Part shown: positions 9,537 to 20,700 of the stretch, piece after piece
Layout: every line of letters starts with the position of its first letter
How positions within the stretch are numbered: the stretch's first letter is position 1
Origin: Streptococcus oralis Uo5
GTDB taxonomy: Bacteria; Bacillota; Bacilli; Lactobacillales; Streptococcaceae
DNA: 64,000 bases
Direction: 5' to 3'
Assembly (NCBI RefSeq): GCF_000253155.1
Contig: NC_015291.1
Span: 529,001-593,000, forward strand
Position numbers and translations under genes: made by a program
The notes under the pieces: model-generated
Told to the model about the DNA's origin: nothing
The model's database searches: none
The model's input: the letters and a program-made list of their open reading frames with translations, nothing else

Positions 9537-10324
9537 CAGCAAATCGAGCCATTTATCAGCATTTTTCCCAAGATGATATTCCCTTTATTGATAAGGGTTT
9601 AGAGTGGTTCAAGCGGGTAGAAGATACATATGCGCCGGTACTTACTCCTTTTATCAATCCCCATCAGGAACAGATTTTGAGGGTGCTAGCTGGGACATAT
9701 GGACTGGGTTGCCAAAGTAGTGGTGATGTTCTTCCGACAGAGTCGGTTCGTGTTCTTCTCTATCCCGATTACTTTGAACCGGAGATATCAGACTTTGAAA
9801 TGGCCTTGTTGGAAATTTGCTATCCGAGTAAGTTTGAACAACTGAGTCATGGAAAAATATTGGGAACAATTATCAACCAACTAGGAATTGACCGTAAATT
9901 ATTTGGTGATATCTTGGTAGATGAAAAGAGAGCACAGATTTTTGTCAATCGTGCTTTCATTCCTCTTTTTCAGGATGGAATAAGAAAGATTGGCAGACTT
10001 CCTGTATCGCTGGAGGAACGTCCTTTTACCGATAGGATTTTGTCTAAAATTGATTATAGAGAACGAGAAATTTTAGTTTCGAGTTTTCGATTGGATGCCC
10101 TCTTATCAAGTGTCTTGAAATTATCTAGAAATCAAACTAGTCAACTGATAGAGAAAAAATCTGTTCAGGTAAATTATCATCTGGTTGAAAAATCTGATTA
10201 CCAGGTTGCAGTTGGAGATTTGATCAGTGTGAGAAAGATTGGTCGTCTAAAAATTGTCAAAGACAATGGACAGACCAAAAAGGATAAGAAAAAACTAACA
10301 GTCCGGCTACTTTTAAGCAAGTGA
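9533..10324 (+). CDS. ylmH: S4-domain RNA-binding protein YlmH
   Basis: A 263-residue protein of the YlmH family. The start is ATG 9533, which overlaps the ylmG stop as ATGA; a longer in-frame extension from 9470 would read through the ylmG gene and is rejected. The C-terminal S4 RNA-binding domain spans about residues 182-250 (FRLDALLSSVLKLSRNQ, then IEKKSVQVN and GDLISVRKIGR). Work in Bacillus implicates YlmH in rescue of stalled 50S-peptidyl-tRNA complexes; that is family knowledge, not seen here. Confidence 0.93.
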   Translation: MTANRAIYQHFSQDDIPFIDKGLEWFKRVEDTYAPVLTPFINPHQEQILRVLAGTYGLGCQSSGDVLPTESVRVLLYPDYFEPEISDFEMALLEICYPSKFEQLSHGKILGTIINQLGIDRKLFGDILVDEKRAQIFVNRAFIPLFQDGIRKIGRLPVSLEERPFTDRILSKIDYREREILVSSFRLDALLSSVLKLSRNQTSQLIEKKSVQVNYHLVEKSDYQVAVGDLISVRKIGRLKIVKDNGQTKKDKKKLTVRLLLSK

Positions 10325-10332
10325 GAAAAAAT

Positions 10333-10587
10333 ATGTCGATTACACCACAAGAAATAAGTGATAAAGCTTTCTCAAGAACATTCAGAGGCTACAATCAGGA
10401 AGAAGTTGACCTCTTTCTAGATAAGATTTACTTTGAATTAGAGGAGATGATTCGATACAAAGATGAAACTGAACTCTATATCAAAAAACTAGAAGAACGT
10501 CTTTCCTATTATACGAATGATATTCCTAAGAGAACAGTAACAAGCGAGCAAGAACCAGAAGCAATTAATGATTCTATTTTTTATTAA
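10333..10587 (+). CDS. Short DivIVA-domain paralogue
   Basis: An 84-residue protein (ATG 10333; GTG 10321 is an alternative) that matches the N-terminal domain of the next gene, divIVA, at roughly half of positions: MSITPQEISDKAFSRTFRGY aligns with MPITSLEIKDKTFGTRFRGF, and both keep KLEERLSY / NLEERLSY. It contains the lipid-binding crossover domain and the first short coiled coil, but lacks the long coiled-coil tail, ending in an acidic tail and IFY. The DNA just upstream of both starts is also alike (AAGTGAG then A-rich), pointing to an old tandem duplication of the divIVA 5' end. It is translationally downstream of ylmH. Confidence 0.75.
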   Translation: MSITPQEISDKAFSRTFRGYNQEEVDLFLDKIYFELEEMIRYKDETELYIKKLEERLSYYTNDIPKRTVTSEQEPEAINDSIFY

Positions 10588-10603
10588 GTAAGTGAGGAAA
10601 AGT

Positions 10604-11398
10604 ATGCCAATTACATCGTTAGAAATTAAAGATAAAACCTTTGGTACAAGATTTAGAGGTTTTGACCCAGAAGAAGTAGATGAATTTCTGGATATCGTTG
10701 TTCGTGACTATGAAGACTTGGTTCGTAGCAATCACGACAAAGAAACGCACATCAAGAACTTGGAAGAGCGTTTGTCTTACTTTGATGAAATGAAGGATTC
10801 CTTGAGTCAGTCAGTTTTGATAGCCCAAGATACTGCTGAGCGTGTCAAACAAGCTGCTCAAGAACGTTCAAACAATATCATTCAACAAGCTGAACAAGAC
10901 GCTCAGCGTTTGCTCGAAGAAGCGAAATACAAGGCAAACGAAATTCTTCGTCAGGCAACAGATAATGCGAAGAAAGTTGCCGTTGAGACAGAAGAGTTGA
11001 AGAACAAGAGTCGTGTATTCCATCAACGCCTCAAATCTACGATTGAAAGTCAATTGGCTATTGTCGAGTCATCTGATTGGGAAGATATTCTTCGCCCAAC
11101 AGCTACTTACCTTCAAACAAGTGATGAAGCCTTTAAAGAGGTGGTTGGTGAAGTTCTTGGTGAATCAGTATCTTTACAACCAGAGGAAGAACCAATTGAT
11201 ATGACTCGTCAATTCACACCAGAAGAGGTTGCTGAATTGCAAGCTCGTATCGAGGCTGGCAACAAAGAATTGGCTGAATTTGAAGCCCAACAAAATCAAC
11301 AGACAGAAGAAATTGTCCAGCATGAAGAGTCAGTTGAAGTAGAAGCTACTGCAGCAACTGAGGAAGATGCAAACAAAGAATCTGTTCTTATCCTATAA
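10604..11398 (+). CDS. divIVA: Cell division initiation protein DivIVA
   Basis: A coiled-coil scaffold that binds curved membrane at poles and septa and, in streptococci, links division to peripheral growth. 264 residues from ATG 10604, which has GAGG at 10594-10597; the GTG at 10592 is less likely. Residues 1-60 form the conserved DivIVA domain with RFRGFDPEEVDEFLD. Residues about 65-160 are a long coiled coil rich in Ala, Glu and Gln. The C-terminus is acidic and Gln/Glu-rich. It is the last gene of the division cluster. Confidence 0.97.
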   Translation: MPITSLEIKDKTFGTRFRGFDPEEVDEFLDIVVRDYEDLVRSNHDKETHIKNLEERLSYFDEMKDSLSQSVLIAQDTAERVKQAAQERSNNIIQQAEQDAQRLLEEAKYKANEILRQATDNAKKVAVETEELKNKSRVFHQRLKSTIESQLAIVESSDWEDILRPTATYLQTSDEAFKEVVGEVLGESVSLQPEEEPIDMTRQFTPEEVAELQARIEAGNKELAEFEAQQNQQTEEIVQHEESVEVEATAATEEDANKESVLIL

Positions 11399-11404
11399 GA
11401 AAAT

Positions 11405-11620
11405 GTGAGAATAAGATCTAACCAACTATATTTTCAGCGAGCGGGAGATGGTGCGAGTCCTGCAATCCCTAGTGGTTAGATTATCCTCTCAACAAATCCA
11501 GTCCGAAACCAGTAAGACTAGACGTCCCCCACGTTACGGGAAAAGAGGAAAAGAGACCCTGTCTTTTTTCGAACAAAGGTGGTACCACGATTTTCGTCCT
11601 TTTTGCGAATCGTGGTTTTT
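11405..11620 (+). promoter_or_regulatory. Isoleucine T-box riboswitch
   Basis: A tRNA-sensing leader. The T-box core AAAGGTGGTACCACG is at 11575-11589. The stem I base pairs ATCTAACCA with TGGTTAGAT, and the internal loop on the 3' side (TATCC, 11482-11486) offers ATC at 11483-11485 as the isoleucine specifier codon. The terminator CCACGATT...AATCGTGG plus TTTTT is at 11585-11620 and competes with the antiterminator that uses the T-box core. Uncharged tRNA-Ile should allow ileS transcription. Confidence 0.95.
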
Positions 11621-11650
11621 ATTTTGTCAGTTTAAATTAAAGGAGTAACA

Positions 11651-14443
11651 ATGAAACTTAAAGAAACCCTCAATCTAGGGAAAACAGACTTTCCTATGCG
11701 TGCTGGTCTTCCAACCAAAGAACCAGTTTGGCAAAAAGAATGGGAAGAAGCAAAACTTTACCAACGTCGTCAAGAATTGAACCAAGGAAAACCACATTTC
11801 ACTTTGCATGATGGACCTCCGTATGCAAACGGAAATATCCATGTTGGACATGCCATGAACAAGATTTCCAAAGATATTATTGTTCGTTCTAAGTCTATGT
11901 CAGGATTTTACGCTCCTTATATCCCAGGTTGGGATACACATGGTCTGCCAATCGAACAAGTTTTGGCAAAACAAGGTGTTAAACGTAAAGAAATGGACTT
12001 GGTTGAGTACTTGAAACTTTGCCGCGAGTATGCTCTTTCTCAAGTTGATAAACAACGGGATGACTTTAAACGTTTGGGTGTTTCTGGTGACTGGGAAAAT
12101 CCTTATGTGACTTTGACTCCAGACTATGAAGCAGCTCAAATCCGTGTCTTCGGTGAAATGGCTAAAAAGGGCTATATCTATCGTGGTGCCAAGCCAGTTT
12201 ACTGGTCATGGTCTTCTGAGTCAGCTCTTGCAGAAGCGGAAATTGAATACCATGACTTGCTTTCAACTTCCCTTTACTATGCTAACCGTGTCAAAGACGG
12301 AAAAGGTGTGCTTGATACAGATACTTACATCGTTGTTTGGACAACAACTCCATTTACCATCACTGCTTCTCGTGGGTTGACTGTTGGTACGGATATTGAT
12401 TACGTAGTCGTACAACCTGCTGGAGAATCTCGTAAGTTTGTGGTTGCTTCAGAATTGTTGAACAGTTTGTCTGAGAAATTTGGCTGGGCTGATGTTCAGG
12501 TCTTGGCGACCTATCGTGGGCAAGAACTCAACCAAATCGTGACAGCTCACCCATGGGATACAGCAGTAGATGAGTTGGTAATCCTTGGTGACCACGTTAC
12601 AACAGACTCTGGTACAGGTATTGTCCATACAGCTCCAGGTTTTGGTGAGGATGACTACAATGTCGGTGTTGCCAACGGTCTTGAAGTTGCTGTAACAGTT
12701 AACGAACGTGGTATTATGATGGCAAATGCAGGTGCTGAGTTCGAAGGTCAATTCTATGACAAGGTTGTACCAACTGTTATCGAGAAACTTGGTAATCTTC
12801 TCCTTGCCCAAGAAGAAATCTCTCACTCATATCCATTTGACTGGCGTACCAAGAAACCAATCATCTGGCGTGCTGTTCCACAATGGTTTGCCTCAGTTTC
12901 AAAATTCCGCCAAGAAATCTTGGACGAAATTGAAAAAGTCAAGTTCCACTCAGAATGGGGTAAAGTCCGTCTTTACAACATGATTCGTGACCGTGGTGAC
13001 TGGGTCATCTCTCGTCAACGTGCTTGGGGAGTTCCTCTTCCAATCTTCTACGCAGAAGATGGCACACCAATCATGACAGCTGAAACGATCGAGCACGTGG
13101 CTCAACTCTTTGAGGAACACGGTTCTATCATCTGGTGGGAACGTGATGCCAAAGACCTCTTGCCAGAAGGATTTACGCATCAAGGTTCACCAAATGGCGA
13201 GTTCAAGAAAGAAACAGATATCATGGACGTATGGTTTGACTCAGGTTCATCATGGAATGGAGTGGTGGTCAACCGTCCAGAACTTAAATACCCAGCAGAT
13301 CTATACCTTGAAGGTTCTGACCAGTACCGTGGTTGGTTCAACTCATCACTTATCACATCTGTTGCTAACCATGGCGTTGCTCCTTACAAACAAATCTTGT
13401 CACAAGGATTTGCGCTTGATGGTAAAGGTGAGAAGATGTCTAAATCTCTTGGAAATACCATTGCTCCAAGTGATGTTGAAAAACAATTTGGTGCGGAAAT
13501 CTTGCGTCTCTGGGTAACAAGTGTGGACTCAAGCAACGACGTGCGTATCTCTATGGATATCTTGAGCCAAGTCTCTGAAACTTACCGTAAGATCCGGAAC
13601 ACTCTTCGCTTCTTGATTGCCAATACATCTGACTTTAACCCAGCTCAAGACGCAGTAGCTTACGATGAGCTTCGTTCTGTTGACAAGTACATGACCATTC
13701 GCTTTAACCAGCTTGTGAAAACGATTCGTGATGCTTATGCCAACTTTGAATTCTTGACAATCTACAAGGCCTTGGTGAACTTTATCAATGTTGATTTGTC
13801 AGCCTTCTACCTTGATTTTGCCAAAGACGTTGTCTACATCGAAGGTGCCAAATCACTCGAACGCCGTCAAATGCAGACTGTCTTCTATGACATTCTTGTC
13901 AAAATCACCAAACTCTTGACACCAATCCTTCCTCACACAGCAGAGGAAATCTGGTCATATCTTGAGTTTGAAGCTGAAGACTTCGTTCAATTGTCTGAAT
14001 TACCAGAGGCTCAAACTTTTGCCAACCAGGAAGAGATCTTGGATACATGGGCAGCTTTCATGGACTTCCGTGGACAAGCTCAAAAAGCCTTGGAAGAAGC
14101 GCGTAATGCAAAAGTAATCGGTAAATCACTCGAAGCCCACTTGACAGTTTATCCAAATGAAGTGGTGAAAACTCTTCTTGGAGCAGTGGATAGCAATGTA
14201 GCTCAACTTTTGATCGTGTCAGAATTGACCATCGCAGAAGGACCAGCTCCAGAGAGTGCAGTAAGCTTTGAAGATGTTGCCTTTACAGTTGAACGCGCTA
14301 CAGGTGAAGTATGTGACCGCTGCCGTCGTATCGATCCAACTACTGCAGAACGTAGCTACCATGCAGTTATCTGTGACCACTGTGCAAGCATCGTAGAAGA
14401 AAACTTTGCGGACGCTGTCGCAGAAGGATTTGAAGCCAAATAA
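11651..14443 (+). CDS. ileS: Isoleucyl-tRNA synthetase
   Basis: Charges tRNA-Ile with isoleucine and edits misactivated valine. 930 residues, the usual bacterial length. The class I HIGH motif is HVGH (in [11 protein letters not shown], about residue 64), KMSKS is [11 protein letters not shown] (about residue 597), and the C-terminal zinc site is CDRCRR...CDHCA (about residues 890-910). The editing domain with WTTTPFTI is present. AAAGGAG precedes ATG 11651. It is controlled by the T-box directly upstream. Confidence 0.98.
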   Translation: MKLKETLNLGKTDFPMRAGLPTKEPVWQKEWEEAKLYQRRQELNQGKPHFTLHDGPPYANGNIHVGHAMNKISKDIIVRSKSMSGFYAPYIPGWDTHGLPIEQVLAKQGVKRKEMDLVEYLKLCREYALSQVDKQRDDFKRLGVSGDWENPYVTLTPDYEAAQIRVFGEMAKKGYIYRGAKPVYWSWSSESALAEAEIEYHDLLSTSLYYANRVKDGKGVLDTDTYIVVWTTTPFTITASRGLTVGTDIDYVVVQPAGESRKFVVASELLNSLSEKFGWADVQVLATYRGQELNQIVTAHPWDTAVDELVILGDHVTTDSGTGIVHTAPGFGEDDYNVGVANGLEVAVTVNERGIMMANAGAEFEGQFYDKVVPTVIEKLGNLLLAQEEISHSYPFDWRTKKPIIWRAVPQWFASVSKFRQEILDEIEKVKFHSEWGKVRLYNMIRDRGDWVISRQRAWGVPLPIFYAEDGTPIMTAETIEHVAQLFEEHGSIIWWERDAKDLLPEGFTHQGSPNGEFKKETDIMDVWFDSGSSWNGVVVNRPELKYPADLYLEGSDQYRGWFNSSLITSVANHGVAPYKQILSQGFALDGKGEKMSKSLGNTIAPSDVEKQFGAEILRLWVTSVDSSNDVRISMDILSQVSETYRKIRNTLRFLIANTSDFNPAQDAVAYDELRSVDKYMTIRFNQLVKTIRDAYANFEFLTIYKALVNFINVDLSAFYLDFAKDVVYIEGAKSLERRQMQTVFYDILVKITKLLTPILPHTAEEIWSYLEFEAEDFVQLSELPEAQTFANQEEILDTWAAFMDFRGQAQKALEEARNAKVIGKSLEAHLTVYPNEVVKTLLGAVDSNVAQLLIVSELTIAEGPAPESAVSFEDVAFTVERATGEVCDRCRRIDPTTAERSYHAVICDHCASIVEENFADAVAEGFEAK

Positions 14444-14490
14444 TCAGATTAGAAATATGTCTTCTCATAGTTTAAAATGAGATGAAAAGG

Positions 14491-14521
14491 AAAAAGAGAG
14501 GAAGTCATTTCTCTCTTTTTT
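14491..14521 (+). terminator. Terminator after ileS
   Basis: AAAAAGAGAG pairs with CTCTCTTTTT across a nine-base loop. The rest of 14444-14679 is AT-rich with no gene that I recognise. Confidence 0.85.
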
Positions 14522-14679
14522 GTTGGATTCTAGTCTTCTTATATCTAAAACAAAGATGTATAAAAATACGATTTTTGGCTATATTTTCGGAAAGTTTTTA
14601 TAAGAATCATGAAAATCTTTAGTGCTTGATAAGAGTGCTTTTAGAAGAATTAGTTTCCTTAAAAATTGTGACAAATAAA

Positions 14680-14708
14680 TTGAATAATCTAGTAAATTTC
14701 GGTAGAAT
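14680..14708 (+). promoter_or_regulatory. Sigma-A promoter for the first M26 protease
   Basis: -35 TTGAAT (14680-14685), a 17-base spacer and -10 TAGAAT (14703-14708). The predicted transcript start near 14715 helps decide the start codon, because longer frames beginning upstream of it could not be translated from this promoter. Confidence 0.75.
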
Positions 14709-14745
14709 AGAGGGGATTCAAATCATGATGAAGGAAAGATTAGGA

Positions 14746-17700
14746 ATGAAAAGAAATTATTTAGGAGAAAAGCACCAGCGTTTTTCATTGAGAAAAGTTT
14801 CGGTTGGTTTAGTTTCTGCTTTGGTAGGGGTTTTCTACCTTTTTAGTGGAGGAGGTTCTCTTTCAAATGTAGCAGCCAGTGAACCGACGCCATCCGTCAC
14901 AAAACAGATCCACTATAAGTACGTGACAGAAAGTGAGCTCTCAGACCAAGAGAAGCAATTGGTAGTCAAAGAATTGCCACAGTTTGCTGAGGAAACAGAT
15001 GATACTTACTATTTGATTTATCGTCCGACGAGACAGCTGCCTGCAACTGGTCACAGCCAACTTATTAGCTCAATTGCAGCAGGGGCAGGCATTGTGCTAC
15101 TGGTCGTAGCGATTAAACTGGGTAGAGATGATCGCAAGAAACTTGCTTCATTCATGCTTTTGACCAGTCTAGGAAGTCAGCTGATTGCGCCAACTTCCTT
15201 GGCTTTGACAAATCAAATGCTGGCAGACTATAATCAGGAATTGACTGTACAGGTCGGGGAAACATTGCAATCCCCACTTACGATTGAAGGCTACCAATAT
15301 GTAGGCTATTTGAAATCTCAAAAAGAAGTGAAGCCTTCAGTTGATGGCAAAAAAGAGTTGAATCATTCGGCTCCTATTGATACTCCAGTTCAAACTTCAA
15401 ACGGAAGCCAAGCGCAGGAAGAGTACCGTGCTCAGAAACCAAGTGATGCTCCTGTATTTGAACAACCAGAGTTAAAGGTTGAAAGTAAAGATACGAGTCG
15501 TACAGAGATTATTCCTTTCCAAGTGGTGGAAGTAGAGGCAGCTGATTTGCCGCAAGGTCAAACTGAGGTGATTCAGGCAGGGAAAAATGGTAGTCGTACC
15601 ATCGTGACCCGCAGCTACATTTTAAATGGTCAGGTGATCCATACAGAGGAGGTTTCCAATCAGGTAACGACTGAGCCGACTTCTGAGATTAGAAAAGTCG
15701 GAAGCAAGGTCCTTTCTCCTACAAAACCAAGCCCAGAGGAGTCCGTTAGTGAAAAACCAACAGACGCTCCTGTAAATGAAGTTCCAAGCTTAAACGTTGA
15801 GGAAAAGGATGTTACTACGACGGTAGCAGAACCCTACACTCGAGAACGAGTTGAGAGTGATAGCTTGCCAGTTGGCCAAATCAAGATAACTCAAGCTGGT
15901 CAAGATGGCGTGCGTACAATCGTCACCCGTCAGTACATGGTAGATGGAAAAGTAGAGAGAAGCCAGGAACTCTCTAACGAAGTGACGACTCCAGCGGTCT
16001 CAGAAATCGTAACAGTTGGTACAGGCCCTGTTAGCGAGAAACCAACAGATGCTCCTGTAAATGAAGTTCCAAGTCTAGAGGTTGAAGAAAAGGATGTTAC
16101 TACGACGGTAGCAGAACCCTACACTCGAGAACGAGTAGAGAGTGATAGTTTACCAGTTGGCCAGACCAAGATAACCCAAGCTGGTCAAGATGGTGTGCGT
16201 ACTATCGTCACCCGTCAGTACATGGTAGATGGAAAAGTAGAGAGAAGCCAGGAAATCTCTAACGAAGTGACGACTCCGGCGGTCTCAGAGATCGTAACGT
16301 TTGGAACTGCTCCTGTTAGCGAGAAACCAACAGACGCTCCTGTAAATGAAGTTCCAAGCTTAAACGTTGAAGAAAAGGACGTTACCACAACAGTGGCCGA
16401 ACCCTATCCAACTAAGGAAGTGGAAAGTGCAGACCTGCCATTGGGGCAAAGAGAAGTTAGCCAAGCTGGTCAAGATGGTGTGCGTACGATTGTCATTCGT
16501 CAGTATTTAGTAGATGGAAAAGTCGAAAATACAGAGGAAATCTCTAACACTATCACAAAAGAAGCAGTTCCTCAGATTATCAAAGTCGGTACAAAACCAA
16601 TTTCTACAAATGCGGATCACGCACCTGTGGAACCAGAAAAAGGAACCCTCGACCTCGAACCCTTGCACCAATTAGTGGAAGAGGCCGACAGCATCCAGAA
16701 AACGCATCAGTATTTCAATGATACCACTGCAGATCAAGAGTCTTATAAACAGGCAGTTGCAAATGCCCAAGCTCTCTTTGAGACATCTCATGCCAGTCAA
16801 GAACAGGTTGATTCTTTGAAAAAAGCCCTTGAAACTGCTAAGAAAAACCTAGACGGCCAACCTGTTGATAAGAAAACTCTTGGTGTTGAATTTGACATGA
16901 AGGATGTGACTCAGTCTACAGTTGCTTACCAGTATGCTGATGAACAAGCCAAACTCCGCTATCGCCGTGCTCTAGATCAGGCCAAGCTCGTTTTGGACAA
17001 TCCTTTCGCCAATCAAGCCTTGGTCGATCAAGTTCGAACGGATCTCGAGGCCGCTCGTCAAGCTCTGGATGGTGTCAAGAGAAAACCAACCCTCTCTCTA
17101 GTCCGTGTCGAGAAGGAAGAAGATAAGCGCCAAGTTTCTCTTAGCTATCACTTGACGGATGCTACAGCTAGCTATCAATCAGCCAAAGCGCAACTATACA
17201 AGGGCGAAACGTTGATCAAGGAAGTCGACCTTGTGGATCTCGCTCAAAAATTGACACTTGATGACTTGGATTACTATACTCCTTATACTCTCAAAACTGT
17301 CATGAAGTATGACCTAGGTCAGGGGGAACAAACTAGTATAGAGGATCAACGTCCAGTTCAGCTAGATTATAAGAAGGTTGAAATCAAAGATATCGACCGC
17401 ATCGAACTGTACGGTAAAGATGGCAGTCACTACCGACGTTACCTATCCTTGTCAGAAGTGCCGTCTGATTTGAACAACTACTATGTCCGAATTCAGTCAG
17501 ACAAGTTCAAGGATATGCTCTTACCCGTTTCTAAGGTTACAGATAAGGGCAATGCCTACTCCGTAACTGTATCAGCCAATCAGCTTGTTGAGGGAGAAGG
17601 GGACCATTATCGTCCAGATTACTCCTTTGATTTTCCGAAAACGCCTCTTAGCCAAGAAGGAATCTATACGTCCTTCAAAGCGCTCATAGAGGCCATGAAG

Positions 17701-20700
17701 TCAAACCCGACTGGAAACTTCAAACTAGGAGCGGATGTTTCAGCGGATGAGATTCAGTTAGAACATTCTGCGACAAGCTATGTACCAGAAGAATTTTCAG
17801 GTAGTCTAACTAGCCGAGTGGATGGCAAAGATTATACCATCTACAACTTGGCAAAACCACTCTTTGCAACCTTGAAAAATGCCACCATCCAGCAACTGAC
17901 CTTGAAATCGGCTGCAGTTACAGGCAAGGACTCTATAGGGACCTTGGCTAGCAACGCTCAGAATGCAACGATTACGGATGTTTCTGTAAGTGGTAGTCTA
18001 TCTGGTAACAAGCATATCGGTGGACTCGTAGGAGTTTCCCAAAACACCAAACTAACCAATGTTGCCTTTAAAGGGTCTATCACCAGCACCCAAGATGGGG
18101 GGCAGGAGTACAATATTGGTGGCCTGGTCGGTAATTTCCACGGCAACCAATCATTGGCGCAGAAGAGTCAGGCGGATGTATCTATCCAAGTAACAGGTCG
18201 AAATGGAGACCAGCGTGTTGGTGGCTTGATTGGTCGCTTGCAAAATGGAGCTAGATTAGAAACTTCTTATGTGACTGGTTCTATCCAAAATGGAGGTCAT
18301 TCTGGCCAAGTCGGTGGAGCGATCGGATCTACTTGGAACAATGGACAGGTCCGAAATGTCTTGACTAGTGTCAAGGTTCAAAATGGTCATGCGATGACAG
18401 GAGATCCGTATCCTGAGGCCTCTGTTCGGGACTCTTATGTTCTTGAAGGAACTACAGCAAATCGAAAAGATGAGCGTTTTGTCCGTTCTATTTCAGAAGC
18501 CGATGCGCAAGCCAAACGTCAGTCCTTTGGAATCACTTCAAACTTGACGGACCAAGAGTCATTGCAGCAAGCTTACCAGCATCAAACAGACTATAGTCGA
18601 GTGAGGGGAGCCCAGGAGTCCAGAAAGCAAGCCTACGAAAATGTAGAAAAACTATTACCATTCTACAACAAAGACTTCATCGTTCATACAGCCAACCAAT
18701 TAGCTGAAGATGATAAACTCAACAAAGTAGCCCTGCTAGATGTGGTTCCGATGAAAGATGAGACACTGATAACGGACGTCAACAGCCATAAGGGTGAAAT
18801 CAATAGACTGATGCTGCATTATGCAGATAAGACGATCGCTTATCTTGATCTGACCTACAAGGGTGATTTTGCCAATGGCCAGATTGCAGAATATAGCATC
18901 GCTGATAAGAATTTGCTCTATACGCCAGAAGTCTTCCTATCTGACTATCAGTCCATTAAAGCGAGTGTCTTGGAAGAACTCAAAGCTGTGACCTATGACT
19001 CAGCTGCAGTTCGAAAGGTCCTTGGAATTGGTGAAACAGCTTCCTTAGATGATCTTTATCTAGAAAAAGCCTTTGAACAAACCAAAGCCGAACTAGGTCA
19101 GGAACTCCTTAAGGTGCTTTCAGTTGATAAGTCGATCAACACCCTTGGCCCTGCTGTAGCGGATGCGATTAGCCAAAAGATTCTGCAGAACAAAGAGGCC
19201 TTCATGCTTGGTCTGACCTATCTCAACCGATGGTACAATGTCAACTATGGCACGTTCAATACCAAAGATCTTAATGCCTATAAGTTTGATTTCTTTGGCA
19301 ATCAAGCAGCTTCGACACTGGATACTATCATCGCTCTCGGGAACTCTGGAATGGGCAATCTTCGAGCGCAAAACAACTTCAATGCTTACCGACAATCTCT
19401 AGCCAAGGAAAAAGGGAAAGGAGACCTCTTTGCTTACTTAGAGAGTCTGCGTGAACTCTTCTTGCCACACAAAACCAATAGTGAGTGGTTTAAGGAAAAT
19501 ACCAAGGCTTATATCGTAGAGGCTCGTTCAAGCCTGCCAGAAATTCAGGCTAAGCAGGACAATGCAGATCGTAAGAGTAAGTATACAATCAAGGTCTACG
19601 ACAGACTGACTCAGGGAGATTGGGGCTTCAAGCAAATGGTCCTCCAACTTCTGACCTTACCTGAAAGAGATGTCTTTATCATCAGCAATATGTCGACCAT
19701 TGCCTTTGGTAGCTTTGGAAGCTACAGGAAAGAAGGTGGCAGAGTTCTCTCAGGCGAGGAACTCCATCGACACGTTGAAAAACTTGTGGATCAATCAGCT
19801 GAATGGCAACGAAACCACTATGATATGTGGTATAACATTCTAAGTCCAAACAGGAAAGACACTCTATTCAGACGGGTGATCGTTACAGACGGTTTCTTTG
19901 TTTACAATGATAAAGGCCATCAATATTGGGCTCCGCGTAATGATAAGACATCTGTTGCTATGTACAATTTCTTTGGTCCTGCTGGCAAGTATCACGGAGA
20001 CAATGGACTAGGGGCCTTTGCTAATGGTTATGAAGTCTTCTACGTCTATGACCAGATGCTGGGAGCTTCTGGAACCATGGTGTATACCCATGAAATGACC
20101 CACAACTCGGATGGTTCTATCTATTTTGAAGGACATGGTCGTCGTGAGGGTGAAGGACCGGAGAGCTTTGCTACAGGAATGTTAGAGTCTGTAACCAATG
20201 TTAGCGAAAAAGGTCTCGTTCTCAATAGTTTCTATCAAGGAGATAAAGATTCGACCTCTCGTTACCATACCTATGATCCTGTTGCTCGATTCTCCTCAGC
20301 AGATGCACTTCGCGATTACATGCATGGAGTTTTTGACGTACTGAACCTTCTGGATTATGTAGAAGGGGATATTGTTACTGGAGTTCTAACTGATCAGCAG
20401 AAAATGAAATGGTACCGTAAGGCTGAAAATTATAAATTTGAGAATACGTCTTATGGTAAACAAGCTCACGCTGATGATCGAATCGTTCCAATAACAGCTG
20501 AAGAAGCATCCAAACTAAAATCTGTCGATGCTCTGGTTGATCATAATATCATTGGACGTCGGGACGGTTGGGATACCGCTAGCTTTGGACGAAATGGCTA
20601 CTACATCGTCAATATGTTTGCTTCCTTCTATGCAGCTCTGGACAATCCAACTGGTGCACCTGGTGGACTTATGTTCCGTCGTAGAGCCTATGAATTGCTC

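Noticed and set aside
11448..11648. A 66-codon frame between divIVA and ileS
   Set aside because: It is fully within the T-box leader and terminator; the conserved RNA elements explain the sequence.
12449..12826. Minus-strand frame inside ileS
   Set aside because: Antisense shadow of a highly conserved gene with no promoter or ribosome-binding site.
14626..14745. Upstream extension of the first M26 protease
   Set aside because: A good promoter (14680-14708) lies inside the extension, and the YSIRK-type signal begins near ATG 14746.
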